Positions 44,920 to 57,990 of a DNA stretch of 64,000 bases are shown here, piece by piece. A program made the position numbers and the translations under genes. Source of the DNA: Candidatus Frackibacter sp. WG13 (GTDB lineage: Bacteria > Bacillota > Halanaerobiia > Halobacteroidales > Acetohalobiaceae); assembly GCF_900114655.1 (NCBI RefSeq), contig NZ_FOTT01000013.1:16386-80385 (forward strand). Direction: 5' to 3'. The notes under the pieces are model-generated. The model was not told where the DNA came from. It was given only the letters and a program-made list of their open reading frames with translations, and did no database searches. Position 1 is the first letter of the stretch. The number at the start of each line of letters is the position of its first letter.

Positions 44920-45186
44920 ATGGAGAATAATATTTTAAATCAGATTAAAGACGATTTAGAGTCGTTTGTAGGAAAACAGGTTAGTTTGAAAGCTAATCAA
45001 GGAAGAAGAAAGATTATCCAAAAAGAGGGAGTCTTAGAAGAAACCTATTCGAATATCTTTGTAGTTAAGGTAGACAATGAACAAACACCAAGAAAAGTGT
45101 CTTATAGCTATGCTGATGTACTAACAGAAACTGTAGAAATTAAGATAAAAGAGAACAATACAAAAATTGGATGTGTGAGTGTTTAA
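44920..45186 (+). CDS. veg: Veg protein
   Basis: This 88-residue basic protein matches Veg of Bacillus: a conserved core with GKQVSLKANQGRRK near 18 and GVLEETYSNIFVV. In Bacillus it stimulates biofilm genes and has one of the strongest promoters known, also arranged as two promoters. Here two perfect promoters and a strong terminator flank it. AAAGGTGG precedes ATG 44920. Confidence 0.93.
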   Translation: MENNILNQIKDDLESFVGKQVSLKANQGRRKIIQKEGVLEETYSNIFVVKVDNEQTPRKVSYSYADVLTETVEIKIKENNTKIGCVSV

Positions 45187-45192
45187 ATTTCT

Positions 45193-45228
45193 AACACAAG
45201 TGATATATATCACTTGTGTTGTTTTTTT
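45193..45228 (+). terminator. Terminator of veg
   Basis: The palindrome AACACAAGTGATAT (45193-45206) with ATATCACTTGTGTT (45207-45220), followed by G and seven Ts. Confidence 0.93.
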
Positions 45229-45257
45229 ATTAGCTTTAAGATAGAGGAGGAGGAGTT

Positions 45258-46028
45258 ATGGCTAAAAGAAAGATTGTACAATCTGTAGACAGAGCATTGA
45301 TTATTTTAGAAGCATTGGCAGATGAAGGACAACCTATGACTTTAAGTAACTTAACAGAAAAAGTAGACTTAAATATTAGTACTACTCATAGAATTCTTAA
45401 CACTTTAGGAGAACGCGGCTTTACAGCACAAGAAGAAGATAGCGGCAAATATTACTTAGGATTAAAGGCTTTTGAGATTGGTAATGCAGCACAGAAGAAC
45501 ATTAATTTAATTAATATTGCTAAACCTTACTTGCAAAAATTAGTAGATGAATGCAATGAGACTACTAATTTGGCTATTTTAGATGAGGGTGAAGTTGTTT
45601 ATATAGATCAGGTAGCCTCAACTAATATGGTGAAGATGTTTGCTCAGATAGGTAGTAGAGGGCCTGCTTATTGTACTGGGACCGGTAAAGCATTATTAGC
45701 TTATGAAGACCAGGATAAGTGGCCAGAGCTATTTGAAAAGATGGATTTTAATAAATTAACATCTAATACTAAGGTAAGTTTTGAAGAATTAGAAGAAGAA
45801 TTAATACAGATTAGAGAGCAAGGGTATGCTTTAGATATTGGAGAGTTAGAGCGAGGAGTTCGTTGTGTTGCTGCTCCTATTAAGAATCATAAGGGAGATG
45901 TCGTTGCTGCAGTAAGTGTTTCTGGTCCTAGTATTAGGATGACTAGAGAATATATCGAAGAAGAGGTCATTCCGGCTGTTGTCAATGTGGCAAGACAGAT
46001 TTCTGATCAATTAGGCTTTCATAGATAA
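45258..46028 (+). CDS. IclR-family transcriptional regulator
   Basis: This 256-residue protein has an N-terminal winged helix (VDRALIILEALADEG, then TTHRILNTLGERGF near 44) and an IclR effector domain with AYCTGTGKALLAY near 135 and GYALDIGELERGVRCVAAPI (about 191-210). IclR proteins act as repressors or activators of adjacent genes. Next gene downstream is gdhA after 277 bases; regulation of it is possible. GGAGGAGG precedes ATG 45258. Confidence 0.93.
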   Translation: MAKRKIVQSVDRALIILEALADEGQPMTLSNLTEKVDLNISTTHRILNTLGERGFTAQEEDSGKYYLGLKAFEIGNAAQKNINLINIAKPYLQKLVDECNETTNLAILDEGEVVYIDQVASTNMVKMFAQIGSRGPAYCTGTGKALLAYEDQDKWPELFEKMDFNKLTSNTKVSFEELEEELIQIREQGYALDIGELERGVRCVAAPIKNHKGDVVAAVSVSGPSIRMTREYIEEEVIPAVVNVARQISDQLGFHR

Positions 46029-46229
46029 GTAATTAAGAAAAAAATTTGAATTAAAATTATAATATTTTATTTTTTTATGTTTGAAGCAGGACTTTTTAAT
46101 TTAATATAGAAAAAAGCATATTAAGGAATAATCGAAATTAATTTTCACATTATGAAAAATATGTCTTGTTGGTTTTATTTCAGGGGGGTGGTTAGTAGTT
46201 AAGTAGTGGAGTAGGGATCATTTAAATGA

Positions 46230-46280
46230 GTGGATAATTTTTTGAATTTAATGTGAAGTGGATAATTAATGTGGATAATT
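46230..46280 (+). repeat. Triplicate GTGGATAATT motif before gdhA
   Basis: GTGGATAATT occurs at 46230-46239, 46258-46267 and 46271-46280, all in the same orientation. The last copy ends 25 bases before gdhA. This could be a regulator binding array, perhaps for the IclR protein upstream, or a small tandem duplication. Confidence 0.5.
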
Positions 46281-46293
46281 TAAATTACATTGA

Positions 46294-47646
<1,353 letters not shown>

Positions 47647-47694
47647 GATAATATATAAGAAAATTTAAGATGAAGCAGAGAATTAAGATGAATT

Positions 47695-47727
47695 AGGCAG
47701 CTCATCATTGGGCTGTCTGATTCTTTT
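47695..47727 (+). terminator. Terminator of gdhA
   Basis: AGGCAGCTCA (47695-47704) pairs with TGGGCTGTCT (47709-47718) with wobbles, followed by GATTCTTTTT. Confidence 0.7.
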
Positions 47728-47819
47728 TAAATATATGGCTACGCTATTTATTGGCAAAATTGGAATATGATAATTTAGAAGCTAGAAGAATATAAGTTTC
47801 AGAGAAGAGGAGGATTGAA

Positions 47820-50049
<2,230 letters not shown>

Positions 50050-50071
50050 ATTAAGATAAAATATAGCTTAT

Positions 50072-50113
50072 ATAAGCCTCTTAATGGATATCCATTAAGA
50101 GGCTTATTTTATT
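50072..50113 (+). terminator. Terminator of nfnAB
   Basis: A perfect palindrome spans 50072-50107 (arm ATAAGCCTCTTAATGGAT with its complement), followed by TTATTT. Confidence 0.85.
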
Positions 50114-50180
50114 TACACACATCTTTTTTCTAACCTGAATATGATGTAGTAGGTTACAGGTTAGAAAGGAGATGATAAGT

Positions 50181-51218
50181 ATGGATAAGATAAATGAACT
50201 GATTCAAAAGTATAGAAATAAGATTATGCAGATTAAGAATGTAGTAGGGGTTGGTTGTGGTTATAAAGAGACAAATGGGAAAAATACTGATAAGAAGGCA
50301 ATGGTTATTCTTGTTAAAGAGAAGTTAGATAAAGATGAGTTAGGCAGAAGACATGTTATTCCAGAGGAAGTAGAGGAGGTAGTAACTGATGTAGTTGAAG
50401 TAGGAGATTTAGAACTACATTCTCCCAGGCAAACAAGAAGAGGAAGAGTCAGCAGAACTGCAAGGGTTAGACCGGCCCAACCAGGAGTAAGTATTGGGCA
50501 TTATAAGGTTTCAGCCGGAACTTTTGGTGCTGTAGTTAAGGATAGTAAGACTAAAGAGCCATTAATCTTGTCTAATAATCATGTATTAGCTAATTTAACT
50601 TCTGGTCATGATGATAGGTCTGAAATAGGCGATCCTGTTTTGCAACCTGGTCGTCACGACGGGGGGGAAGAAGGTAAGGATACTATTGGTCATTTAGAAA
50701 GATTTGTACCTATTAAACGGAAGAGTGCTACTTCATCCTGCTTAATTGCCCAAGGATTTGAAAATATTCTTAATGGTATTGCTGAATTAGTTAAGTTTCC
50801 ATATCAGATAAGATTTCTTAGAAACAGTGAAAAGGCGAATATAGTCGACTGTGCTGTAGCTAAACCAGTTGACCCTGACAAGATAGTAGATAAAGTTTTA
50901 CAATTAGGTAGAATTGAGGGAGTAGTAGAACCAGAAGTAGGAATGAGGATAGTTAAGAGTGGTAGGACGAGCGGGATTACTAGAGCAAAGATTAAGGCCA
51001 TTAATGCTACTGTAGAAGTCAATGTTAGTGCTGCAGAAAGAGCCGTATTTGATGATCAGATTATTGCTGAACCTTTTTCTAAACCAGGAGATAGTGGGTC
51101 TTTAGTCTTAGATACTAATAATCGAGCAGTAGGCTTGCTATTTGCTGGCTCATCTAAGAGTACTATCTGTAATAGAATTACTAATGTTATGGATAAGTTA
51201 GGCGTAGAAATGCTATAA
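50181..51218 (+). CDS. Trypsin-fold serine protease-like protein
   Basis: This 345-residue protein has a complete chymotrypsin-type triad: SNNHVLA (H134), VDCAVA (D223) and KPGDSGSLV (S305). An N-terminal domain of about 90 residues (with NVVGVGCGYKE) precedes it, and an Arg-rich stretch near 75-95 links the two. No signal peptide or membrane segment is visible, so it may act in the cytoplasm, or leave by another route. ATG 50172 lies directly on the AAAGGAG; ATG 50181, 9 bases after it, is chosen. Orphan between nfnB and a broken GH18 gene. Substrate unknown. Confidence 0.8.
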   Translation: MDKINELIQKYRNKIMQIKNVVGVGCGYKETNGKNTDKKAMVILVKEKLDKDELGRRHVIPEEVEEVVTDVVEVGDLELHSPRQTRRGRVSRTARVRPAQPGVSIGHYKVSAGTFGAVVKDSKTKEPLILSNNHVLANLTSGHDDRSEIGDPVLQPGRHDGGEEGKDTIGHLERFVPIKRKSATSSCLIAQGFENILNGIAELVKFPYQIRFLRNSEKANIVDCAVAKPVDPDKIVDKVLQLGRIEGVVEPEVGMRIVKSGRTSGITRAKIKAINATVEVNVSAAERAVFDDQIIAEPFSKPGDSGSLVLDTNNRAVGLLFAGSSKSTICNRITNVMDKLGVEML

Positions 51219-51307
51219 AATAGATACACAAATCGATAATTTAATTAATATAATACTTTATGAGAAAGTTATAAAGGGGAGAAGTATAAAGATGGGTGGA
51301 GAGATGA

Positions 51308-51820
51308 TTTATCAAGGTCAAAGAAGATATTAGTTCTAATTGGTCTGGGGCATTCGATTATCAAACAGTAGGTAATTATGCAGACCAAGTAATTATTATG
51401 GGATATGATTATCACTGGTGTGGTGGTTCTCCTGGACCAATTGCCCCTATTTATTGGCTGGAAGATGTAATTAAATATTCTTTATTAGAGATACCTAAAG
51501 AGAAGCTTATTTTAGGTTTACCAACCTATGGCTATGATTGGGAATTAGAATCTAATAACTTTGCACAAGCGTTATCTTATTCTGAAATTATGAAGTTGTT
51601 AAGCAAGTATGATGTTGATTATTATTGGGATGAAGAGGCGGCTACTTCTTATTTTAAATACCAATCAGTTGAAGAAGAACATATAGTTTGGTTTGAAAAT
51701 CTAAAGAGTATTAAGAAAAAACTGGATTTAATCAGGAAGTATGAATTAGGAGGAGTAGTGTTTTGGCGTCTCGGTTTGGAGGATGAAAGAATTTGGACAG
51801 AGATAGAAAAAGGTTTGTAG
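51308..51820 (+). pseudogene. GH18 (spore-cortex glucosaminidase type) C-terminal fragment
   Basis: The open frame from 51308 (after TGA 51305-51307) to TAG 51820 gives about 170 residues that read as the C-terminal half of a glycoside hydrolase family 18 barrel: SNWSGAFDY, QVIIMGYDYHW, GPIAPI, KLILGLPTYGYDW and ELGGVVFWRLGLEDE. These match spore-lysin type proteins (SleL/YaaH). The N-terminal half, with the DxxDxDxE catalytic motif and any LysM repeats, is missing. No ribosome site suits a start; ATG 51398 is the first in-frame Met. It is best considered a remnant. Confidence 0.75.
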
Positions 51821-51841
51821 AAAGGAGGCTGAAATAAATTT

Positions 51842-52906
51842 ATGAAAGCTCTTTTATTAAGCGGGGGAAAAGGAACTAGATTAAGACCGATTACTTATAC
51901 TAGTGCTAAACAATTAATACCGGTTGCTAATAAACCGGTTCTATTTTATGGTTTAGAAGCAATCGCTGAAGCAGGTATTGAAGATGTAGGAGTTATAGTT
52001 GGCGAAACTATAGAAGAAGTTAAGAGAGTAGTTGGTGATGGTAGTCAATGGGGACTAGATATAACTTATATAGAGCAATCAGCACCTTTAGGTTTAGCAC
52101 ATACAGTTAAGATAGCTGAGTCTTTTCTAAAAGGCGAGCCGTTTGTTATGTATTTAGGAGATAATCTAATTAAGCAGGGGATATCTCAGTTTGTAAAAAG
52201 GTTTGAAGAAGATAGACCAAACTCTTTAATTCTATTGAGTGAGGTGGAGAACCCGGAACAATTTGGTGTAGCCGAATTAGAGAACGGGAGGATTATTAAT
52301 TTAGTAGAAAAACCTGATAATCCCAAAAGTAATTTAGCTTTAGTAGGGCTTTATATTTTTGATGAGAATATTTTTCCTGCGGTGAACAGTATTGAACCTT
52401 CATGGCGGGGAGAGTTAGAGATTACTGATGCTATTCAGTACTTAGTAGAAAATGATAAAGAAGTTCATCCTTATATTATTGAAGGTTGGTGGAAGGATAC
52501 CGGAAAGAAAGAGGATGTTTTAGAGGCAAATCGGATAATGTTAGAAGATTTAGAAAGTGACTGTTTAGGCTATGTTGATAAGAATTCACAAATTTATGGT
52601 AGAGTGTTGATTGAGAAAGGAGCTAGAGTAGAAGATAGTATTGTTAGGGGGCCAGCAATCATTGGAGAGGATAGTATAATTAAGAGTTCTTTCATTGGGC
52701 CTTATACTTCACTCTATAAAGATGTAAAGATTATTAATAGTGAAATTGAACATAGTATTATCTTAGAAAATAGTGTAATAGCAGATGTGAGCCGTCGTAT
52801 TGAAGCTACTTTAATTGGTAATGAAGTTGAAGTGAAAGAAGAAAAAACGAAGCCTAGTAGTTATAGCTTAATGCTAGGAGATAATAGTCAAATAAATCTT
52901 AGTTAA
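51842..52906 (+). CDS. rmlA: Glucose-1-phosphate thymidylyltransferase, long form
   Basis: This 354-residue nucleotidyltransferase makes dTDP-glucose or a similar activated sugar. The N-terminal motif LLSGGKGTRLRPITYTSAKQ (GGKGTR), then GDNLIK (metal), FGVAELENGRI, EKPDNPKS and GWWKDTGKKEDVLEAN fit the long RmlA type. The C-terminus (about 240-335) is a hexapeptide-like left-handed beta helix. It opens the glycan cluster. AAAGGAGGCTG precedes ATG 51842. Confidence 0.92.
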   Translation: MKALLLSGGKGTRLRPITYTSAKQLIPVANKPVLFYGLEAIAEAGIEDVGVIVGETIEEVKRVVGDGSQWGLDITYIEQSAPLGLAHTVKIAESFLKGEPFVMYLGDNLIKQGISQFVKRFEEDRPNSLILLSEVENPEQFGVAELENGRIINLVEKPDNPKSNLALVGLYIFDENIFPAVNSIEPSWRGELEITDAIQYLVENDKEVHPYIIEGWWKDTGKKEDVLEANRIMLEDLESDCLGYVDKNSQIYGRVLIEKGARVEDSIVRGPAIIGEDSIIKSSFIGPYTSLYKDVKIINSEIEHSIILENSVIADVSRRIEATLIGNEVEVKEEKTKPSSYSLMLGDNSQINLS

Positions 52907-52991
52907 TAGAAACATTTAGTTAATCTTCACATATAATATATTAATGCATAACTTGCATTATTATCGGTTTTTAACATTAGGGGGGATCTTT

Positions 52992-55900
52992 GTGAAAGTT
53001 AGATTCTGTTTTGTTAATTCCCTTTCTGGTGAGGACGAGTACATAGTCAAAAATTTAATTGCTGATCTAAAAGAAGCATTGAATATAGATATTAAAAAAA
53101 TAGAGGATCAATCATCTAAGCAGCAATTACCAAAGATTGATTTAGTAATAACTGATGACTATCAAACAGCAAATTTAGTAGCAAACGAAGAGGGTAAGGT
53201 TATTTATTGGTTTAGAAATCCAAGTGATAATTTTAATATTTCCAATCAAAAATTAAAATTTCCTGTGGTAGTTAGTAGTAGATCTTTAGGTAACCATTTA
53301 CCGAAGGAATTAAGAGGAGAGGCAAAAATTATTTATCCTGGGGTAATGCAAAAAGTTTATAAGCCAGTTGCTGTAGATGATATGATTGAGACAACTAAGA
53401 GAAGAATATTAATTTTAGGTCAAGAACTAAATTCAAAAAAGATAGAGCACTTAGTAAAGTCTTTAGAATTAATTAATCAAGGTTGTCAAATGAAGATATC
53501 GATTATTAGAAAAGAAGGATTCAAAATTGAAACTAATATTGAATATGAATTTATTAACCCTAATTCTTTAGAAGCAAAGGTAGTTGAATATTCTAAAGCG
53601 GAATTAGCTATCGTAGTTGCCGAAAATGAAGGTTTTAGATTAAGACCTTTAGAGATCATGGCTTGTAAGACACCAATAATTTTTATTCATAATAAAGGTG
53701 TTAAGGAATATATTAGTCATAATCATAACTGTCGTTTGTTATTATATCCTGAACCGAAAAGGTTAGCGATTACTGCTTTAAAATTATTAAAGAATAATAT
53801 TTTAGCAAAGAACATAGCAATTAAAGGTAGTACAACAGCAAAAGAGTATTCATGGAATAAAACAGTATTAGAATGGGGGCAATTAATTTGTAAAGAATTA
53901 GGAATACCAGAGACTGTATTAATACAAGAAGCAGAGTTAGAATCGGAGGTAAATGATGAATTGCCAGCACCGTCTTCAGAATGGGAAGAAGTTGAAAGAA
54001 GGTTCGATGCGGAGCAGTCTACAAGGCTTGATATATCGGAACAGTTAGAAAGCTTAAATTATGATGAGGACTACGTTGAAGATAGGGTAGATATAGTTAT
54101 AATCAATTATAATACTAAAGAAGAAATTAAGGATTGCTTAGAGAGTATTAAGGAATTAACAGATTATAATTACCAAGTTATAGTTGTTGATAACAATAGT
54201 ACTGATGGCAGTATTGAATATTTGGAGTCTTTAGATTGGATTGATTTAATTAAGAATGATGATAATCTAGGCTATGCGAGAGCTTGCAACCAAGGAATTA
54301 AAAAGGGAAATAGTGAGTATATTTTACTTTTGAATAGTGACATTAGAGTTACCGAAGGTTGGTTAAAGCCGTTAGTTGAAATGGCTTCCTCTGATGATGA
54401 AATAGCTGTTGTTGGGCCGAAGCTAATCAATGAAGCAGGTGAAATAGTAGGAGCAGGAGTAACAGAATTAGATGAGACGTGCTCACCGAGAGGTTGGAAA
54501 GAAGAAGATAGCGATGGGAAGTATGATGAGGTAGAAGAATGTGTGAGTGTAGGAGGAGCTGCGTATTTAATTAAGAGGGAATTGATTCCAGAGATTGGTC
54601 TCTTTGATGAGCGTTATTTCTTTTATTTTGAGGAGACAGATTATTCACTTAGGGTTAGAGAAAAAGGCTATAAGGTAATCTATTGTCCTAAGAGTAAGAT
54701 TTATCATTTGCATGAAGGTAGTTTGAAAGAGGGCGATGAAGTCGGTCGCAAGAAACGAAATAAGTATTTTTCAGAGAGTCAAGAGCTCTTTTTAAATAAA
54801 TGGGATCATTTAATTTTAGCTGAATCTAAACCTAAAAGATCAATTCTAGCTTTAGGAATTATTCCTTGGAGTTTCAGACACCAGCGGCCACAACAGATTT
54901 TATCTAGGTTAAGTGAAGGATGCAAAGTATTATATGTAAATAACTTCAAATTAGGGCAAGGCTGGTTTGAACCAGAGAATTCATTAGAAATTGAGAAAAT
55001 AGATTCAAATCTATATGTACTATCACCACCAAGTGATGCATTTGTTTATGAATTAGTACAATCAGAAGCAGGATGTAAACTATTAGCACAAGTTATTAAT
55101 GATTCATTGGATAGATTAAATATGAGAGAGCCAATTTTATGGCTGGATAGTCCTTATTGGGAACCGGTCATTAAGTACTTATCACCTGCAAAGGTTATTT
55201 ATAATTGTATGGATAAGTTTGAGGAGTTTGATGGTTTATCGGAGAAGGCAGGGCTAATTAAGAGGTTTGAAAGGGATATATTATCTATTGCTGATATAGT
55301 AATGGTCACCTCACAAGTATTACTAGACAAGGTAAAATACTATAATGAAAATGTGCATTTAGTTCCAAATGCTGCTGAAATTGATCATTTCAAACAGGCG
55401 TATGAAGAGGAATTAGAAGTTCCGATTGAATTAGAAGAAATAGATGGCCCAATAGTGGGGTTCTTCGGGGCAATAGCAGAATGGTTTGACGTAGAATTAG
55501 TTGCTAATTTAGCCATGCAGGAACCTGATATCTCTATTGTTTTAATTGGTAATGTGACTATAGAATTAGAAGAGTTAGAAGGGTATGAGAATGTATACCT
55601 ATTGGGCGAAAAACCTTATCAACAGTTACCAAACTATTTGCAAGGTTTTGATGTCTGTATTATTCCATTTATTAAGAATGATTTAACTTTATCAACTGAT
55701 CCAGTTAAATTATATGAGTATTTAGCAGCTAATAAACCCGTAGTTAGTATAGATTTACCAGAGGTTAGAAAGTTTGCAGGAGTAATAGAGATAGCTGATA
55801 ATAAAGAAGATTTTTGTGAAAAGGTCAGCAAGCTATGTAAAGAAGATAAAGATAAGATTAATCGAGAAGAGATTCAAAAGTTATTATCAAAAAATGATTG

Positions 55901-56270
55901 GACAGATCGGGTGAAGCAGATTAAGGATTTAATCGGTGGGTTTGATGATGTAGAAGTAATAGAAGAAAGCAAAAGTGAAAGAGGACTAAATGATGAAGAA
56001 TTAAAGACAGATGAGAATCTAATTGATATAACAGAGGTTGAAGAAGTAGATAAGAATAAAGATAGTAATAAAGCCATAAGCATTGACACAGAAGAAACAA
56101 TCCAAAGTGAACCAACAAATAGTGAAGTAAAGAATGGGGAAGCTATTTCAGATAAAGAAGAAGTGCAAGAAGAGAAATTAGGTTTCTTTAAAAGAGCATG
56201 GTCAAAAGTAAAAAATAAGTTTGATCAACTGATAGATTGGATAAAAGAGCTATCTAATTTTGAAGAATAA
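52992..56270 (+). CDS. Multi-domain glycosyltransferase (GT4-like, GT2, GT4-like)
   Basis: This 1092-residue protein has three parts. Residues about 1-310 look like a GT-B/GT4 module (GFRLRPLEIMACKTPIIF). About 365-640 is a GT2 module (VDIVIINYN, VVDNNSTDGS, LLLNSDIRV as DxD, then FDERYFFYFEETDYSLR). About 645-985 is a second GT4-like module (FRHQRPQQIL, LVPNAAE, LYEYLAANKPVV). A low-complexity Glu/Asp-rich tail with a final basic-aromatic helix ends it. Start GTG 52992 is chosen for its AGGGGGGA site; an upstream ATG (52944) lacks one. The GT2 module closely resembles the GT2 at 57991. Product unknown. Confidence 0.85.
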   Translation: MKVRFCFVNSLSGEDEYIVKNLIADLKEALNIDIKKIEDQSSKQQLPKIDLVITDDYQTANLVANEEGKVIYWFRNPSDNFNISNQKLKFPVVVSSRSLGNHLPKELRGEAKIIYPGVMQKVYKPVAVDDMIETTKRRILILGQELNSKKIEHLVKSLELINQGCQMKISIIRKEGFKIETNIEYEFINPNSLEAKVVEYSKAELAIVVAENEGFRLRPLEIMACKTPIIFIHNKGVKEYISHNHNCRLLLYPEPKRLAITALKLLKNNILAKNIAIKGSTTAKEYSWNKTVLEWGQLICKELGIPETVLIQEAELESEVNDELPAPSSEWEEVERRFDAEQSTRLDISEQLESLNYDEDYVEDRVDIVIINYNTKEEIKDCLESIKELTDYNYQVIVVDNNSTDGSIEYLESLDWIDLIKNDDNLGYARACNQGIKKGNSEYILLLNSDIRVTEGWLKPLVEMASSDDEIAVVGPKLINEAGEIVGAGVTELDETCSPRGWKEEDSDGKYDEVEECVSVGGAAYLIKRELIPEIGLFDERYFFYFEETDYSLRVREKGYKVIYCPKSKIYHLHEGSLKEGDEVGRKKRNKYFSESQELFLNKWDHLILAESKPKRSILALGIIPWSFRHQRPQQILSRLSEGCKVLYVNNFKLGQGWFEPENSLEIEKIDSNLYVLSPPSDAFVYELVQSEAGCKLLAQVINDSLDRLNMREPILWLDSPYWEPVIKYLSPAKVIYNCMDKFEEFDGLSEKAGLIKRFERDILSIADIVMVTSQVLLDKVKYYNENVHLVPNAAEIDHFKQAYEEELEVPIELEEIDGPIVGFFGAIAEWFDVELVANLAMQEPDISIVLIGNVTIELEELEGYENVYLLGEKPYQQLPNYLQGFDVCIIPFIKNDLTLSTDPVKLYEYLAANKPVVSIDLPEVRKFAGVIEIADNKEDFCEKVSKLCKEDKDKINREEIQKLLSKNDWTDRVKQIKDLIGGFDDVEVIEESKSERGLNDEELKTDENLIDITEVEEVDKNKDSNKAISIDTEETIQSEPTNSEVKNGEAISDKEEVQEEKLGFFKRAWSKVKNKFDQLIDWIKELSNFEE

Positions 56271-56343
56271 TTTGAAGATGAAGATTAAGCAGTAAACTAT
56301 TTAGAATGAGTTTGCTGCTTCTTTAGTAGTTAGGGGGAGAAAT

Positions 56344-57207
56344 ATGGAGTTAAGTAGTATAACTGTAGTGACTTATAATAACTTAGCAGTTACTCAAAAT
56401 ATGTTAAGCAATTTAGTTAAACATACTAAGACTCCTTATGAATTAATAATTATTGATAACAATTCAGTTTCTGAGTTGAAAGAGTGGTTAAAGAATTACC
56501 GACCTAATTCATCATATTGTCAAAAACATAAAGTGATAATTAACCAAGAAAATAATGGCTATGCAGTTGCTTGTAATCAAGGCTTAAGGGAGAGTAATGG
56601 GGAATATATTGCAATTTTAAATAATGATGTCTTAGTTACTGAAGGTTGGTTAAAGTATTTAATCGCTCATTTAAAAAAGAATCCACAAGCAGGAATGGTA
56701 GGACCAATGGGAAAGAATATAGGAGCAGAACAGAATTATGCTGGAATTTATGGAGCTATGGGGTATAGTTATCCACCGGATCAATCATTACAAAAGTTTG
56801 CAAAGCAACTTTATGAAGAATGGACTGGGGATTATACAGAAACTAAAGTACTGATTGGTTGTTGCTTAGTCTTCAAAAGAGAAGTTTTAAATGAAGTGGG
56901 ACTTTTAGATGAGGGGTGTAAGTTATCAGCTGATGATTTTGATTACTCTTTACGGATAAGATTGGCTGGTTATAAACTTTATGTAGCAGAAGATGTCTTT
57001 GTGCATCATATTTGTCATGTGGGTTTTAAGACCTTAAGTCAGGAAGAAAGAGATAGACATATTACAGAAGGATGGAACTACTTTCATCAAAAATGGAATA
57101 ATCATTTTTCAGATGAGATTACAATGGATGACCTCTTTTATAATCAGTCTCCTTTTTATTATACTGGTTTAAGAAAAGGGAGGAGATTAGAAGCAGAGAC
57201 TATTTAG
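56344..57207 (+). CDS. GT2-family glycosyltransferase
   Basis: This 287-residue GT-A enzyme has LSSITVVTYNN, IIIDNNS, ENNGYAVACNQGLRES, the DxD-type ILNNDVLVTEGWLKYL and LIGCCLVFKREVLNEVGLLDE. It adds a sugar from a nucleotide-sugar donor. It has a GGGGGAG site before ATG 56344 and follows the large glycosyltransferase by 73 bases. Acceptor and linkage are unknown. Confidence 0.88.
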   Translation: MELSSITVVTYNNLAVTQNMLSNLVKHTKTPYELIIIDNNSVSELKEWLKNYRPNSSYCQKHKVIINQENNGYAVACNQGLRESNGEYIAILNNDVLVTEGWLKYLIAHLKKNPQAGMVGPMGKNIGAEQNYAGIYGAMGYSYPPDQSLQKFAKQLYEEWTGDYTETKVLIGCCLVFKREVLNEVGLLDEGCKLSADDFDYSLRIRLAGYKLYVAEDVFVHHICHVGFKTLSQEERDRHITEGWNYFHQKWNNHFSDEITMDDLFYNQSPFYYTGLRKGRRLEAETI

Positions 57208-57222
57208 GTAGGGTGAGAGATA

Positions 57223-57951
57223 ATGTTAGTGAGTATAGTTATACCTACTCATAATAATTGGGACTTAACGCAGGCTTGTTTAAATAGTATTAAGGTCAAT
57301 ACTAAAGTTAATTATGAAATTATAGTAGTTGATAATTGTTCTACCGATGGAACTAGGAGTAATTTAAAAGCATTTTCAAAAGTGCGTGCCATTCATAATG
57401 ATCATAATATGAATTTTGCTAAAGCATCTAATCAAGGAACCAGGCAAGCTAAAGGTAAGTTCGTTTTATTTTTAAATAATGATACGATTGCAACTGAAGG
57501 ATGGTTGAATAAGTTATTAAAAGTAATTACTTCGCAAGATAAAATAGGAGTAGTAGGTAGTAAATTATTATTTCCAGATAGTAATTTAATTCAACATGCT
57601 GGGATTGTTCTGCATAATGGCAAGCCAGGGCATATTTATTATAAGAAGCCTGCTTCTTTAGCTCAAGCCAATTTAAGACAAGAGTATCCAGCGGTTACTG
57701 GGGCTTGTATGCTAATGCTTAGAAGAAGATTTCTAAAATTAGGAGGATTTGATGAACGTTTTATTAATGGTTATGAAGATGTAGACCTTTGTTTAAGAGT
57801 ATGGGAAGCAGGGTTTAGAGTAGTATATTGTCCTAAGAGTATAGTATATCATTATGGTTCGTCTACAGAAGGAAGACATGAATATGAAGAGGAAAATTTG
57901 AATTATTTCCTAAAAAAATGGGGAGTTAAGTTATTAAAATTTAATAATTAA
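57223..57951 (+). CDS. GT2-family glycosyltransferase
   Basis: This 242-residue GT-A enzyme has VSIVIPTHNNWDLTQACLNS, VVDNCSTDGT, FLNNDTIAT (DxD equivalent) and GACMLMLRRRFLKLGGFDERF followed by YEDVDLCLR. It is 15 bases after the preceding gene and has a GGGTGAGAG site. It is one of four consecutive GT2 genes. Confidence 0.9.
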   Translation: MLVSIVIPTHNNWDLTQACLNSIKVNTKVNYEIIVVDNCSTDGTRSNLKAFSKVRAIHNDHNMNFAKASNQGTRQAKGKFVLFLNNDTIATEGWLNKLLKVITSQDKIGVVGSKLLFPDSNLIQHAGIVLHNGKPGHIYYKKPASLAQANLRQEYPAVTGACMLMLRRRFLKLGGFDERFINGYEDVDLCLRVWEAGFRVVYCPKSIVYHYGSSTEGRHEYEEENLNYFLKKWGVKLLKFNN

Positions 57952-57990
57952 TATAAATATGGATTACTTAATTAGATAGGAGCGGTCTAA

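Noticed and set aside
46230..46280. Possible CRISPR-like repeats
   Set aside because: Units are only 10 bases with unequal spacing and no cas genes; no CRISPR array was seen in the window.
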